Origin: Zhengitettix transpicula
Lineage: Eukaryota; Arthropoda; Insecta; Orthoptera; Tetrigidae
Direction: 5' to 3'
DNA: 64,000 nt
NCBI GenBank assembly: GCA_037074705.1
Contig: CM073590.1
Coordinates: 116,985,600-117,049,599, forward strand
Shown: positions 21,601 through 33,850 of the stretch, in pieces
Numbering within the stretch: the first letter of the stretch is position 1
Layout of the letters: every line of letters starts with the position of its first letter
Made by a program: the position numbers and the translations under genes
The notes under the pieces: generated by a model
Databases searched by the model: none
The model's input: only the letters and a program-made list of their open reading frames with translations
Told to the model about the DNA's origin: nothing

Positions 21601-24600
21601 AACTCTCTGACATTTGTCAATATACGCATCTCAAAATAATGATTTACCTTTCACCTTTCGACCATTGTAATATTTTAACCTATGAAACACTATATCACTG
21701 TGCGGGTTTTCGTATAATTTAATTTTTTTTCTAAAGTACAGAAGTACTAAAGAATCTTTCACGTGTATAAACTGCCTGAAATATCTGCTATATTATGCTA
21801 CAAATGTAGTTATATTATTTTATTCCTATATTAATTTTTTAACTTTAATTCAAAGTAGTCATTTGAGTTTCGTCTCTCAATTTTTAAATTTTTTTCTTGG
21901 TTTTTAACAGAATTTCTCGATTGCTTTAATGAATAATAAATCATGTTCACACATATTTTCTATGCAAGGTTACCTGTCGCACCCATGAACTAGAAGCTGT
22001 AAGGCTCGTATTATTCTGCGATAAAAATATTTTCTTTTGTTTTAAATTGCAATGCAAGCAACATATGAAAAATTATAATTGTGATGGAGCACTAAGAACG
22101 GGATTCCCTGGTAGTAAATTGCCGTCAGTCCGTCCGAACAGACGGTTTAGACTCGTTTGTAGACAGGGACAGGGAGTTTTAAATTCGAGCTCTGAATCGC
22201 AATTTAATAAGTTAACTTACAGACTTTTATGAAGAACACCTTGGTGGCAAATTTTTAGGCAAACATTGATCTGATATGTATGAAGAATGAGGGGACACAT
22301 TGCACAGAATGAAAATTGTGAGTTCTGAGATAAACACTGGGCGTTCCTCGTCATGTCGCAAGAGGGTACATCAAGTCTTAGGACGAGATAAGGTATGTCC
22401 TGTCAAACCAACTTCTTGAATGGGTACACTGGTAATTGAAATGTATAATGTATTTTTTAAATTATATGAATAGTTATCGATAAAATAGATTCTTTAAGAC
22501 TCACCAATAAAATTTAAAATTTTCTGCTTCCAACAGGGGCAAAATCAAATATTTAAAAGAGTCCATAATTTTTTTTGTAAGTCAGTAGACGTTTCTATGT
22601 TTGAACTTAAGATGAATTAGCAATGTACGCAAATAATTGGGTCTAGTCTTATACAAATTATTATTCCGTTTTATATGGATCTTATTGTTCTCTTTATAAT
22701 AATTGATCAGTTATGTTTAGGAATTTAATATTATTATCGTTAATATCCTCAAACCTTAGAGTAATAATTCGTGTAACCCGTACAAAAAAAAATTGTGTTA
22801 CAAAAATGGGCACACCCGAATCCGTATTACGTCACAAAACGCCTGTTTCAATCCGCGTAGGAATCACGTGTTGTTTTTTTTACAAATAGAACGCAAACAG
22901 AAAAATAATTACATTTTACAAAAATAAAAATTATCATACAGATATAACCTGTACATGTAGTTACAAGATTTTACTTTAATCCTTTAATTCTAACAGAATA
23001 CCCGCACATAGCTTTGACGTTTCAGAAAACCATAAATGACAGAAACTTACTATACTTTTTTTAAAAAATTAATTAATAAATTAGTTAATAAATAAATTAT
23101 AAAATAAACTAAAGCTGAAAATGAGACATTTCGTAACGTCCAATTAAAAAATGAACTATCTACATAAATACGAAATACAAAATTAACAACCATAAATAAC
23201 AGACCTAAATATAAAAGATAAGACACTAAACATCCAGATGTTGAGAATTCGACAGGAAGTTCGCGGTGACCTTCAATCTTGGTTTTTAAAGCACGTGTGA
23301 TTTGTGTATAATTGAACTGAGAACAAGGCTCAAGGCTTAGAATTTAATTGTTATAATCTTCATTGTGTGTTTGCTGTTTAACCCGTCTGTTTATGATAGC
23401 TAAAACTGATGCATTGACGTGGCAAGGAGTGACGTCAGTTCCGTGGCGGAGAAGATAACCCGCACTGCTTCGAAAGTTGAAGACTAATTTTTTCATTTTT
23501 TGGTCTTCTGTCGTTGTTTCGGTGTACTGTAGGAATTATCTGATTGCTTTAATTTATTTTCATCCTTCTTTTTGACAATCAAGTATTAAAGAACGTAATA
23601 CCAATCGCAAATTTTCTGTTGGGTACTGAAATATCTTGACAATTACCTTTAAGTGATTGAATTTTCAAAAATTATTTCTTAGTATGTATGTATGTATAGC
23701 AACATTATGCTATCAAGTGAAAATACACGTGTGCCATTTTCTAAAATTATTCATACCAATACCGAACAATAATTCAAATATGTTCTCACGGAATAAATTT
23801 TAAACTGTGACATGTCAAAATAGTGTATAATGTGTTACTCGAAAACAAAATTCTTACAATTTAGATACAGATTTTATTTAGTTGTGTAAGAAAACTGCAG
23901 ACCGAAATGCTGCAAGTGGAAATGTTATTTAAAATACATTTCGTCTGCGTCGTTCTATATGAAATTTTGTTTTCCCTGTAAGGAGTAACTCTGTTTAAAG
24001 GATTCCGCTCCAGTTAATTGTGTTGTCTTTTCCATAAAGAGGAACTACCATTATCCGTATAACGGATTCTACATTTTTTAAGGCCACTGCGCACATCTTA
24101 GCTAAGGTACGTTTGAGTATTCACAAAAGACACGTGTTCGACTTTGTACATTAAAAATAATTCCAATCTACTACGTTTTATATTTATCGTCTGGACATAA
24201 TTTTATCTTCTAGAAATTATTAAGAATATTAATATAAATAAACGTTGAAAACTTACTAATCCTTAGTTGCAATCAAATGTTTTTAGACACTTAAATATAA
24301 TATTTATATATATTATTGAAAATATTTTATATTTGTAATGATATAAATATAAAAATTTTAGGATATAAATATTATAGTAATCCAATATATATTTATGAAA
24401 TTACGTATCCAGAAAACAAAAACTTCATAAATACAAAGCGAACTATTAAACCGCTTGTCTACCAGGTTCTTCATATATTTCTTCCGTTATCAGGATTGAC
24501 CTCAATATTGTATGCATTATTGTACTTAACATAATTATCAAATCATTACTACAGAGCTTGATAGTTTATTGAAAACACATTCTTGAAATAATGTTTGGTA

Positions 24601-25888
24601 GATCAAAGAAAGTCAAAATACAATTTTTTTTCAACCGCGGTAAACTGCCTACTATTTTACCTCATATAAAATAATATTCAATTGAGAACTGATGTACTAA
24701 ATTTAGAACTAAGGTAAATCAATTTCTAGATGCATACACAATGAACCATATTCCTCCTATTATGAGTAAAGAATATTAACCACATCTTCGATTTCTAAAA
24801 TATGACTACGTATATAATCAAAGTTAAAAAAATACAGGTCATTAACAGAAAGAAATAATATTGAATAAATACGGACTTAAGTAAGTGAAGAACGAATAAT
24901 TTTATTCACCTCAAGCAACGATTTGTTATCCCTTAATGAAACGTTCCTTTAGTATTCGTAATATTTGTCTACCATAGTGTAAAAAAATCATTTACAAAAC
25001 AAATATAATTAAAAATGCTTCAATAGGTACATAGTAATGCAATAAATTGATAGTCCAAACAAAATTTATGAGCAATTAATTTTACATGATGTACTTCGAA
25101 GGTGGTACCAAATAATTTCTGGCAATAATATCGATTTGGGTGAGCTGATAATTTTTTACTTTACCTTAAAGCGTCGTTCAGCTTTTTCTCAAGAGCAGTG
25201 TTTACATAAATATGTAAATGTCCACTCTATTAAAAAGCTGTCATACTTTATAAAGCTGAGCTGTCATTAGATAAATACACTACCTCAGTCTGTTTAAATA
25301 AAATAATCCCCACCGCAGAAATTATACTATTAAGCATTAGTTTATTCTTGTTAATATAAGTTACAGCCACTGGCAAATTATTTTTAAAGTAGTATTGTAG
25401 TAAATAACCTTATAACAGTTATTAGTATTCCATATAATTTATTTTACGTCAAAGCTATCTACATACGCACTAAAAAAATTAAAGTTTTGTGGTTTTCGTA
25501 CTAATTGTTTTTATAAAATTAATCTCATGTTGTTAACACATATATTAAGTAAATTTACAACTTTTAAAATGAACTTTACATTGCGCGAAAAATAAGCATT
25601 CCTCCTACTTAATTTCGTAAATACAGGAGGCCTGAGGCCTAAAATATGTGTGTTTGTGATTTGCTAAGAAATCAAAGCTCTTGGGTGTTCTGAATAATAG
25701 AACCCTTTATTCAGGATTTTCTCGTGTGGTAAATGCAATAAATCTTCCTTCATGTCAACAAACCAGATGTAGGGAACAACTTTGGTCGCTTAATTTCAAA
25801 TTCTGCAGACTTTGCAGATATCGCGTAGAAGCGCAGAAAATTATTTTAACCATTTTCAGATTTCCGTTTACATATTATATATATATAT
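21601..25888. other. No supported gene; one CRE-bearing patch
   Basis: AT-rich with scattered T and A runs. A GC-richer patch at about 23,230-23,540 contains the perfect cAMP-response-type palindrome TGACGTCA (23,430-23,437), a TGACCTTCA nuclear-receptor half-site near 23,268, and a GAAGAC...GTCTTC inverted pair near 23,480-23,511. Open frames at 22,047-22,232, 24,316-24,534 and 25,681-25,893 lack recognisable motifs. Confidence 0.4.
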
Positions 25889-26873
25889 TGTAGAGAATAC
25901 TAAGGAATTTATTTTATTTAAGATTTTCTGTCTTCAGTTCGGCAATACGGGCGATGTATTTCCATTACGCCCAACGTTTACGAACATTTAACGCTGGGTC
26001 AAAATGTGTCTCGAGGGAAACGTATAAAAGCCTTGGGAAGTAAACACAGAGAGGTTAGTAGCAGAGAGACACCTCACTCAAGCAGGTGGCGATATTTGTT
26101 TACATTAATCAGTAGTGGAGAAGGCTAGACCGAGCTTAGTTGGGCAGAGTCAGTCGAGAGGCTGTTGGCGTTTGTTTCTGTCTAGAAACTTTAGCTCTGT
26201 TGAGTGGACTGGAGGCGGACGTTCTGTCCTGGGGCGTCTTTGGTTTTTCGTCATTATTATTATCCTAATCTGAAATATTTCTGATCTTAAGCAATTTTCT
26301 GCGCTATAGTGGATCCAATTTGTATTTTTTTAAGAACGCTGTGTTTACATGCGGATTTAGTATACGAATCTCACTTGAGTTTCAAACTTGCCAAAGGTTG
26401 GTAAAAGGCCACGGGTGATGGTAATCTCGAGGAATGCCGTCTATCTATCATAGCTCTGCCAACAAATCCTATCTCCACACCTCCTATGGTGGCACTGGGC
26501 AATACAGCTTGCTATAGTAAAGTGGGAAAGGATGTTTAATTTATTGTTGTGAGTTTGTTCTGAACATTAACAAACCACGAAGTAACGACCGTACGTTGAA
26601 GTGTGCTGGGCCACTTGAGAACCGCTTTTGACGTTACAATGTATTTGCATAGTTTTAGTTGAGGATACGAAATAAGCGTTAGATTACTAGTGTAAAAAGT
26701 TTTATAGTTCTCAGTCTTAATTTTGTAAATTCCTTTATTTTATTTGAGGCACGTAGGCGACACTGTGATATAATACTTTTAAGTGTTTACTACATTATTT
26801 GATTCCAATATGGGGCTTATTTCCCTTTAATCGTTAATTAACTTCAAATTGTCATTCCAATGTGGGGGCTCGT
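25889..26873 (+). mobile_element. Possible decayed LTR plus primer-binding site
   Basis: Starts TGTAGAGAATAC, has a TATA box (TATAAAAG, 26,023-26,030) inside a GC-richer segment, and ends near CATTCCA. It is followed two bases later by TGGGGGCTCGT (26,863-26,873). Those 11 bases equal the start of the primer-binding site complementary to the 3' end of tRNA-Pro, known from many retroviruses and retrotransposons, but the match fails after 11 bases. A similar CCAATATGGGGCT lies about 50 bases upstream. No second LTR or gag/pol is visible in the window. It could equally be a host promoter with TATA box and 5' exon. Confidence 0.3.
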
Positions 26874-28928
26874 AATTTTATACTCGTGAATTAGAGTTCA
26901 ATTAAATTGTATTCTTCATCGAAATCCTGCATGGGCAAATATATTTGTGCAAACTAACACGTATGAATAATTATACACACTTGAAATTCGCGCATTGGGG
27001 CAAATATTTTTTGCTGAATAGTGTAGTTTCCTGTTCACGAATTGATACAACTATCAAGCTCGTAGGTTTAATTTAAATGGCTTCTGGACAAGTATTTTGA
27101 TGGTGCTTATGACTGATAAATTATATAAATTTTATTTATTAATTACGATTTATTTTCACTTTCAACTTAACACATGATTAACTGTGTTATTATTCAAACA
27201 GATTTTGTTTAATTAGTAAAATTGAGCCACAATACTACGAAAATAGTATATTGTCCTCTGTCTCAGTGAAAATTCACGGCATTAGAGAAAACTACATAAG
27301 AATAATCAATACCTTACAGTTTAAAAGAAGTGAAATGGAAGAAAAAGAAATGTGGGAGTTTTCTTACGTATGCTGGGCATTCGGTCGCTGAAAAGTTTCC
27401 GCTATTCCTCGGTCACGATGTCTGTCTCAAACTCCGGAATGAAAGTTTTTCTGTTGCTTGTATCAGTACAGTGATCTCACGGTCCTATACAATGTTTTTA
27501 CAGCATTATACATGTACTCAAAAAGACAATAATGCCATAAATAAACGTCACAAGAGATTTTTTCTTGTTTTTATATCCCGTTCTCCCACCCCGGAATTTC
27601 CATGAATTTTCCCACTACAAAATTTTCCATCTGTTCTTGAATCAAAAAATTGTTTCGGTCAAATTTTTCACTGAAAAACCAAAAGCCTGGCGCATTATAA
27701 CCCATTCGGTCGTAACCGCCTTTCCTACTTCAGGAAACAATTGCTTTGAAATGTCTGGAGGATTTACGACGGTGGGAACTTTGCCATCTGCTTTTAATTT
27801 CATCCTCTACTTTTCGTCGGAGGTACTATAAATTAGTTTCCGCATAGGATTTTTATGCATTAACCTTAAATCCAAAACTGTAATTTCACAGATAATAATT
27901 TCCCATAATTGAGAAGAGTTAATTGAATGAGACCTTTGTTTGCAGTTTCTAACTCGTGTGAACAGTGTAAATAATAATTTTTATTTCGTATTTGCTTTGT
28001 CAATTAAGACTCGTTGTGAGAAATATGTAAACATTGTTTCAAATCTTAACAATCTAAAAATATTTCACTTCTTTCGCATGGAAAAAATAATTTCATAAAA
28101 AGATGGCATAATTAAAACCATAAAATATTTAACGCAAATTAATGTATTTGACAAAATATAAAACATATTGTGTGTAGATTACAAACATGTAAAATTGTAT
28201 GGATATGTATTGGTCGCTAATAACGTTTCAATATAGTTAAATCGATCTAAAATAAAGTTCATAAAATAATTTGGAAAACTAAATTAAATACGTAACTATT
28301 TGTTTAAAAAATATTAATATGACGTTGATAATGAGAACTTTTATTTCCCATTCGTTTACTATTTTCATTTTAGCTTATCACTCGAGTAAAATTAAAAAAT
28401 GTTTCAGTGTTAGTAAGTTTTACTCGAAGTTAATTTTGAATATGTCGTGATGACGCTCTGATATCGTCTCTTAAGACCGACGGACGCTATTACTTGTTTC
28501 CGTTGTCAAAAGCAGGGCTGGCCCACGTCAGGAACAACAAGGCACTGAAATAGCCGGGCTTTGTGTCACTCCTCTGCATATGAGCTTAGCATCGTCGAGT
28601 TCGCACTGTTATTACCGGGGAAGCCATCACAGCGCATTTAGAATTAAGGCTCAGGCATTATTTCACGTCATCCTTATTTGGCGCAATATGTGACCGAACG
28701 GGGAATCAAATTACTTGTCATACCGGTCTGACCCTTTGGGAAATATGCTGGCACAGTCAACTTGAAAAAAAAATGAATGCACGGAGTTGTCTGGGTTTAA
28801 AATGTTGCAAGATTTTATGGTTATTTTTTGCAACAAGACAGATTATGTTTAGATTAGTAACTCTTGTAACAAAGATAATAATAATTCTATAATATTGATA
28901 TTGTTTTTATCGTGTAGGATTGAATATT

Positions 28929-28932
<4 letters not shown>
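26874..28932. other. No supported gene
   Basis: AT-rich. Two overlapping plus-strand frames at 27,330-27,605 and 27,565-27,831 are 88-91 codons long without known motifs. A GC-richer patch at about 28,480-28,770 has no frame and no repeat partner. Confidence 0.45.

Positions 28933-28971
<39 letters not shown>
28933..28971. repeat. (AT)n microsatellite
   Basis: Roughly 39 bases of uninterrupted AT repeats. Confidence 0.97.
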
Positions 28972-28974
<3 letters not shown>

Positions 28975-30900
28975 AAATAAGTCCGAAAACGTTTAATGCT
29001 TAACATCAACTTCAATGGCTGCATTTTCACTGAAATCAATAGAAATATAAAAAACAGAAAAAACTTAGTTTCGATCCTAAATTGGGACTTTATCAGATGA
29101 ACATAATGGTTAGAAAAGATGAAACCTTAATATTTTTTTGTTATAAAAATTATTAAATTTCTCTAACATTTTTATTAATATGAATGCATGAATTAGTTGG
29201 TTCCAAAAAAATTTACGATAGAGAAGTTTGAAAAAATCGGTTGTAATTGGCATTTTAAATTTTATTAGAAATTAGTTTCTATCATAAAAATTATTTGAAG
29301 CTTCTAACGAAATATCTCGGAATCATACACAATCAAATTAATATAAAAATTCAAAATTATTGAAGAAATACTTATCACAAAAATTAATTATTACGGACTT
29401 ATATTTTTCAAGTTCATCGTATGATATCCAGAATTAGGGACTAAATGTAGTTTTTTTGTTTTTGTGTTCATTTAAATGTCAGTGGTTCCATTGTAGTGGA
29501 TATTTTACATTAAACTTTTTCGGATTAATTGACCCTGATATTAATTTATTATACATTAGATTAATATTTTTTATATTTACTGATATCAATCATAAAACAA
29601 CAAAGGTGTAATTTTCCCTATACCTTCCGCTTTCACTCGGGCAAAGTGTAATCACTGCTTCATAGCCAAAGCATTTCCTGTTTTCAATAAACAATTCATA
29701 AAAAAAACTATATATATATATATATATATACTACAAAATTAGAAAATCACTTTTGAGATGCGATATGATGTCATACAAACTTACGTTTTAAATTGTTTGT
29801 GTTCTATGGTGGAATGCAGGGATGTTCCGATTTTGTATCCCGTTCAATTTGCATGCTGGAATCCCTGACTGGAGCTTATCGCCAACTCAACAAACAATCT
29901 GAAAAAAAAACAGTTCTGTGAACTATTTTCAATGAATTAATAAAATATACAGTAATTGCATCACATTTACTTCAGTCTCAAGCGCACACTATTGTTTAAA
30001 TTTCTGTGGTGTCAGCAAAGTGTCATACAACAAAGCAGGATATCATGCTATTAAAATGTCTGCGTACTTTTCATTCGTAAATAAATTATTTGGAGAACCG
30101 GCGAATAATTGCAATATATTTGTAACAGCTATAAATATTCGGGTCAACTGAATACAGAAGAAAATTAAATCTTAGAAAATACTATACATATTTTATTTTT
30201 GTATTGAAAAAAGAATACAAGCTGTTTGGTTATTGTCAATAACAATTTATGAAATGTTTTTATGGAATTAAACCGAATGATTATTTGTTAGGACTACGGA
30301 AGTATGTTATCAAATGTTAAGGAAACAAGTATTTGCGAAGACTGATTTTGTGTGGATTGAGTTTGCCCGTAATTGTTTCAAAGTTTGGAAGGTGATGAAA
30401 ATACGAGACTGATTAAAAGGATATAGCGGTGGTTATACAGAGAAATCTATTTAAAATTATCACAATCAGAATATTAAAACAAGAAGTCTACCTTCCGCGA
30501 CTCTTCATTTTTTATTTTATAACCGTCCAAATTATAAATATGGTCTGGGTTAAAAAATAAGGGTGAAACTCGCCGACTGTTTAGAATTGTGTTTAATTAA
30601 GTGCCATGAGGATTACAGATGTAATCCATTCTGAATATGGCCCTTACGAACACACAAATTTGAACAAAACTGCTAAACTTGTTAAAGTCGAGATATTTCG
30701 AGAAGTTTTTGTTTTCTAATAAACTAATGCGTTACCTGTGCATAATAATTAACACGATTATGCTAGTTAATAGGATTATGAAATAATATATTTCTATTTG
30801 AACACAAATTAATAATTGAATAAGTTACTACGTCATATTTGAGTTAATACTCTCATTAAATACTAGAGAGTGTAACAGTTGACGTAGATTTATTTAATCT
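28972..30900. other. No recognisable feature
   Basis: AT-rich; contains a (TA)11 tract at 29,709-29,730 and no supported frame or repeat. Confidence 0.6.
29709..29730. repeat. Short (TA)n microsatellite
   Basis: About eleven TA units following an A7 run. Confidence 0.95.
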
Positions 30901-31495
30901 ACTAGCTGGGTGCCCGGCGTTGCCCGAGATCTCATTTATCTATAACCATCCATAAGACTCCAATTTTGGTTACTTTTGCGCTATTTTTATGTAAATCTCC
31001 TCGAACCCTATCCCTAAATGTGATCACCTCCCATGCCGAAGGGGGATGAAGTCATTGACTAAATATATCGGCCGTTTTTACATGTTAGAAGATGACCACC
31101 CCCACAAATATGCGATAATGAAAAAGAATGTATTCCACGCAAAAATCGGCCGATTACATTGTCTGAAAATTTATTCCCTCGCCCAACAACTCCCAAACCC
31201 GTCGCGTTACTCCCCCAGGGTTGTCACAATTAGATTCAGCGACATTCATAGTCTCGGAATTGATTCGATTCTCGGTTGTTTCTGCGGGATTTTATTTAAC
31301 GTACCTCCACCCCACCCCTAAGCTTGCTCCCCTCACAGGGGTTAAATTATACACAAACAACATAGGTATAAATACTATCAAAGTAATTAACCCCAGGAAA
31401 TAATTATCGCAAATATCGACCGTTTAACATGTTTGAAATTTTCACCCCCGACCACTCCCGGTTCGGGGACTTAAACGGTCAAGTTTAATGTCATA

Positions 31496-32430
31496 ATTAA
31501 ACTCAGTGACAATCCTGATAGTTTCTGGTTTATTTTATCTAATGCTACTTCCACGCCAACCCTTAAGGGTGCACCCTTTCGAGTCCGAAAGGGGTTGAAA
31601 TTATACACATTGAACATGTAGGGAAATTTTATTAATCTAATTCATCCCGAAATATATTTAATTGACGAAAAAACTGCCGGTCAACTCATCCCAACCCAGC
31701 CGATACCCGCGCGTTGTCCAGATTGTCATAAATAAACTCAGGGACACCCATGACCTTCGATTTGACTCGAATCTCGGTTGTTTTCCCGTTATTTTCAAGG
31801 AAATTAATTAAACTCAGTGACAATCCCGATAGTTTCTGGTTTCTTTTTATGTAATGCTACTTCACGCCCACCCTTAAGGGTACACCCTTATGAGTCCGAA
31901 AGGGGTTGAAATTATACACAGAGAACATGTAGGGAAATTTTATTAATCTAATTCATACCGAAATATATTTAATCGACGCAAAAAACAGCCGGTCAACTCA
32001 TCCCAACCCAGCCGATACCCGCGCGTTGTCCAGATTGTCATAAATAAATTCAGCGACATCCATTACCTTCGATTTGACTCGAATCTCGGTTGTTTTCCCG
32101 TTATTTTCAAGGAAATTAATTAAACTCAGTGACAATCCCGATAGTTTCTGGTTTCTTTTTATGTAATGCTACTTCACGCCCACCCTTAAGGGTGCACCCT
32201 TATGAGTCCGAAAGGGGTTGAAATTATACACAGAGAACATGTAGGGAAATTTTATTAATCTAATTCATCCCGAAATATATTTAATTGACGAAAAAACTGC
32301 CGGTCAACTCATCCCAACCCAGCCGATACCCGCGCGTTGTCCAGATTGTCATAAATAAACTCAGGGACACCCATGACCTTCGATTTGACTCGAATCTCGG
32401 TTGTTTTCCCGTTATTTTCAAGGAAATCCT
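31496..32430 (+). repeat. Tandem array, three units of about 312 bp inside family B
   Basis: ATTAAACTCAGTGACAATCC starts units at 31,496, 31,807 and 32,119 (steps of 311 and 312). GCCGGTCAACTCATCCCAAC ends up at the same phase near 31,676, 31,988 and 32,299. The last two units are almost identical; the first differs more at its start. The next module after 32,430 departs after AAGGAAAT. Confidence 0.95.
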
Positions 32431-33061
32431 CTCTAGCCCCACCCCTATCATGCCTACAAACAACATCGGTAGAAATACTATCAACGTCAATGGTCCCGGC
32501 ATTTATTTATTCCACGCTAATATCGATTATTTCACTTTTATTTTTGATTAAACGTCGTTATTAATGGAAACAACATCGGTTAAAATAGTATGAACAACAC
32601 CACCCCTAAATCTGCTACTTTCCCGTGATGGAAAACATAACATTTTGGAAGTTTTAGAATAATAGACAATTCTCACCCCCAGCCCTAAGCAAGCTCACCA
32701 CTAATGTCTAAAGGGATTTACATTTTCAACAACATCCGTTGAAATAGTATTCATGTAATTCTCCTCCAAGAACGCGCAAGAACTGTCTATTTATCTTCCC
32801 TTCCAACCCCCACCCTTTCGGGTTAAATGGGCAATAATTTTTCCGAAGTAAACTCACTGACATCCATAACCTTCGATTTGACTCCAAACTCGGTTGTATT
32901 CGCGTTATTTCTCTGTAAAGCAACTCCACCCCAAACCCTAAGGGTGCCCTTTTCCCAGGGCGTAGGAGATGAATATTATATTCAGATAACATCGGTAGAA
33001 ACACAGTCAATATCTTTGACCCCGAAAATATTTATCCAAATCTAATACCTGCTGTTTTTGC

Positions 33062-33762
33062 ATGTTTAAGTATTTCAACCGCCGTCCACCCCCGCTTCTG
33101 GGGTTAGTAGACGCGTCTCACCCCGACAGTGTTGTTTTCCTGGTCGCAAAGAACCCGTGTACGAAATTTGGTGAAATTTGTTCCAGCGGTGTAGATTTGT
33201 ATTATCCACCGCAAACGCTAGGGGTGCTCTTTCCCCAGGGTGTAGGGGATGAAAATTATATTCAGAAAACATCGGTAGAAACACCATCAATATCTTGTAC
33301 CCCTAAAAATTATTATCCGACTAAAATATCGGCTGTTTTAGGATGTTTAAATATTTCCACCCCGTCCACCCCCGCTTCTGGGGGTGGTAGGCGCGTCTCA
33401 CCCCGACAGTGTTGTTTTCCTGGTCGCAAAGAACACGTGTACGAAATTTGGTGAAATTTGATCCACCGGTATAGATTTGTATTCTCCACCCCAAACCCTA
33501 AGGGTGCCCTTTTCCCAGGGTGTAGGGGATGAAAATTATATTCATAAAACATCGGTAGAAACACCATCAATATCTTGGACCCCTAAAAATTATTATCCGA
33601 CTAAAATATCGGCTGTTTTAGCATGTTTAAATATTTCAACCCCCGTGCACCCCCGCTTCTGGGGGTGGTAGACATGTCTCACCCCGACAGTGTTTGTTTC
33701 CTGGTCGTAAAGAACACGTGTACGAAATTTGGTGAAATTTGCTCTACCGGTGTAGATTTGTA
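33062..33762 (+). repeat. Tandem array, about 2.5 units of about 280 bp inside family B
   Basis: ATGTTTAA-TATTTC starts units at 33,062, 33,343 and 33,623 (steps of 281 and 280). Each carries CACCCCCGCTTCTGGGG, CACCCCGACAGTG, CCTGGTCGCAAAGAA and GTACGAAATTTGGTGAAATT, and the first two also TCGGTAGAAACACCATCAAT. The third unit is cut off by the short-unit tract and the end of the element. Confidence 0.95.
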
Positions 33763-33832
33763 TAACGAACATACAAATATACAAACATACAAACATACAA
33801 ACAAACATACAAACAAACAAACATACATACAC
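33763..33832 (+). repeat. ACAA/ACAT tetranucleotide tract at family B end
   Basis: Irregular alternation of ACAAAC, ATAC and ACAT units directly before the T-rich terminus. The reverse copy at 57.2 kb keeps only a remnant (GTTAGTTTGTATGTTCC). Confidence 0.9.
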
Positions 33833-33850
33833 TCTTTTTTATTTATAAGA

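Larger units (their letters stand above)
30901..33850 (+). mobile_element. Family B dispersed repeat, long copy with internal arrays
   Basis: Begins ACTAGCTGGGTGCCCGGCGT and ends with CACGTGTACGAAATTTGGTG, a CCGGTGTAG stretch, an ACAAACATAC-type tract and a T-rich end near TTATAAGATT. A second copy with matching ends lies in reverse at 57,245-58,179. The internal text is a series of related modules carrying CCACCC...AAGGGTG, GGGGTTGAAATTATACAC, ACATCGGTAGAAA and TCGATTTGACTCGAATCTCGG. Repeats with ends of this kind (a CTAG...CCCGGCGTTGCCCG start and a short-unit tract near the end) are, as I recall, widespread in invertebrates, but I cannot assign the class. It encodes nothing recognisable; the proline-rich frames of up to 130 codons arise from the repeats. 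Confidence 0.8.

Noticed and set aside
33062..33454. 130-codon proline-rich frame, longest in the window
   Set aside because: It spans the 280-bp tandem units of family B, changes frame from unit to unit and is matched by equally long antisense frames.
31496..33762. CRISPR-like array
   Set aside because: The repeats are 280-312 bp with no short repeat/spacer alternation; they are tandem units of a dispersed eukaryotic element.
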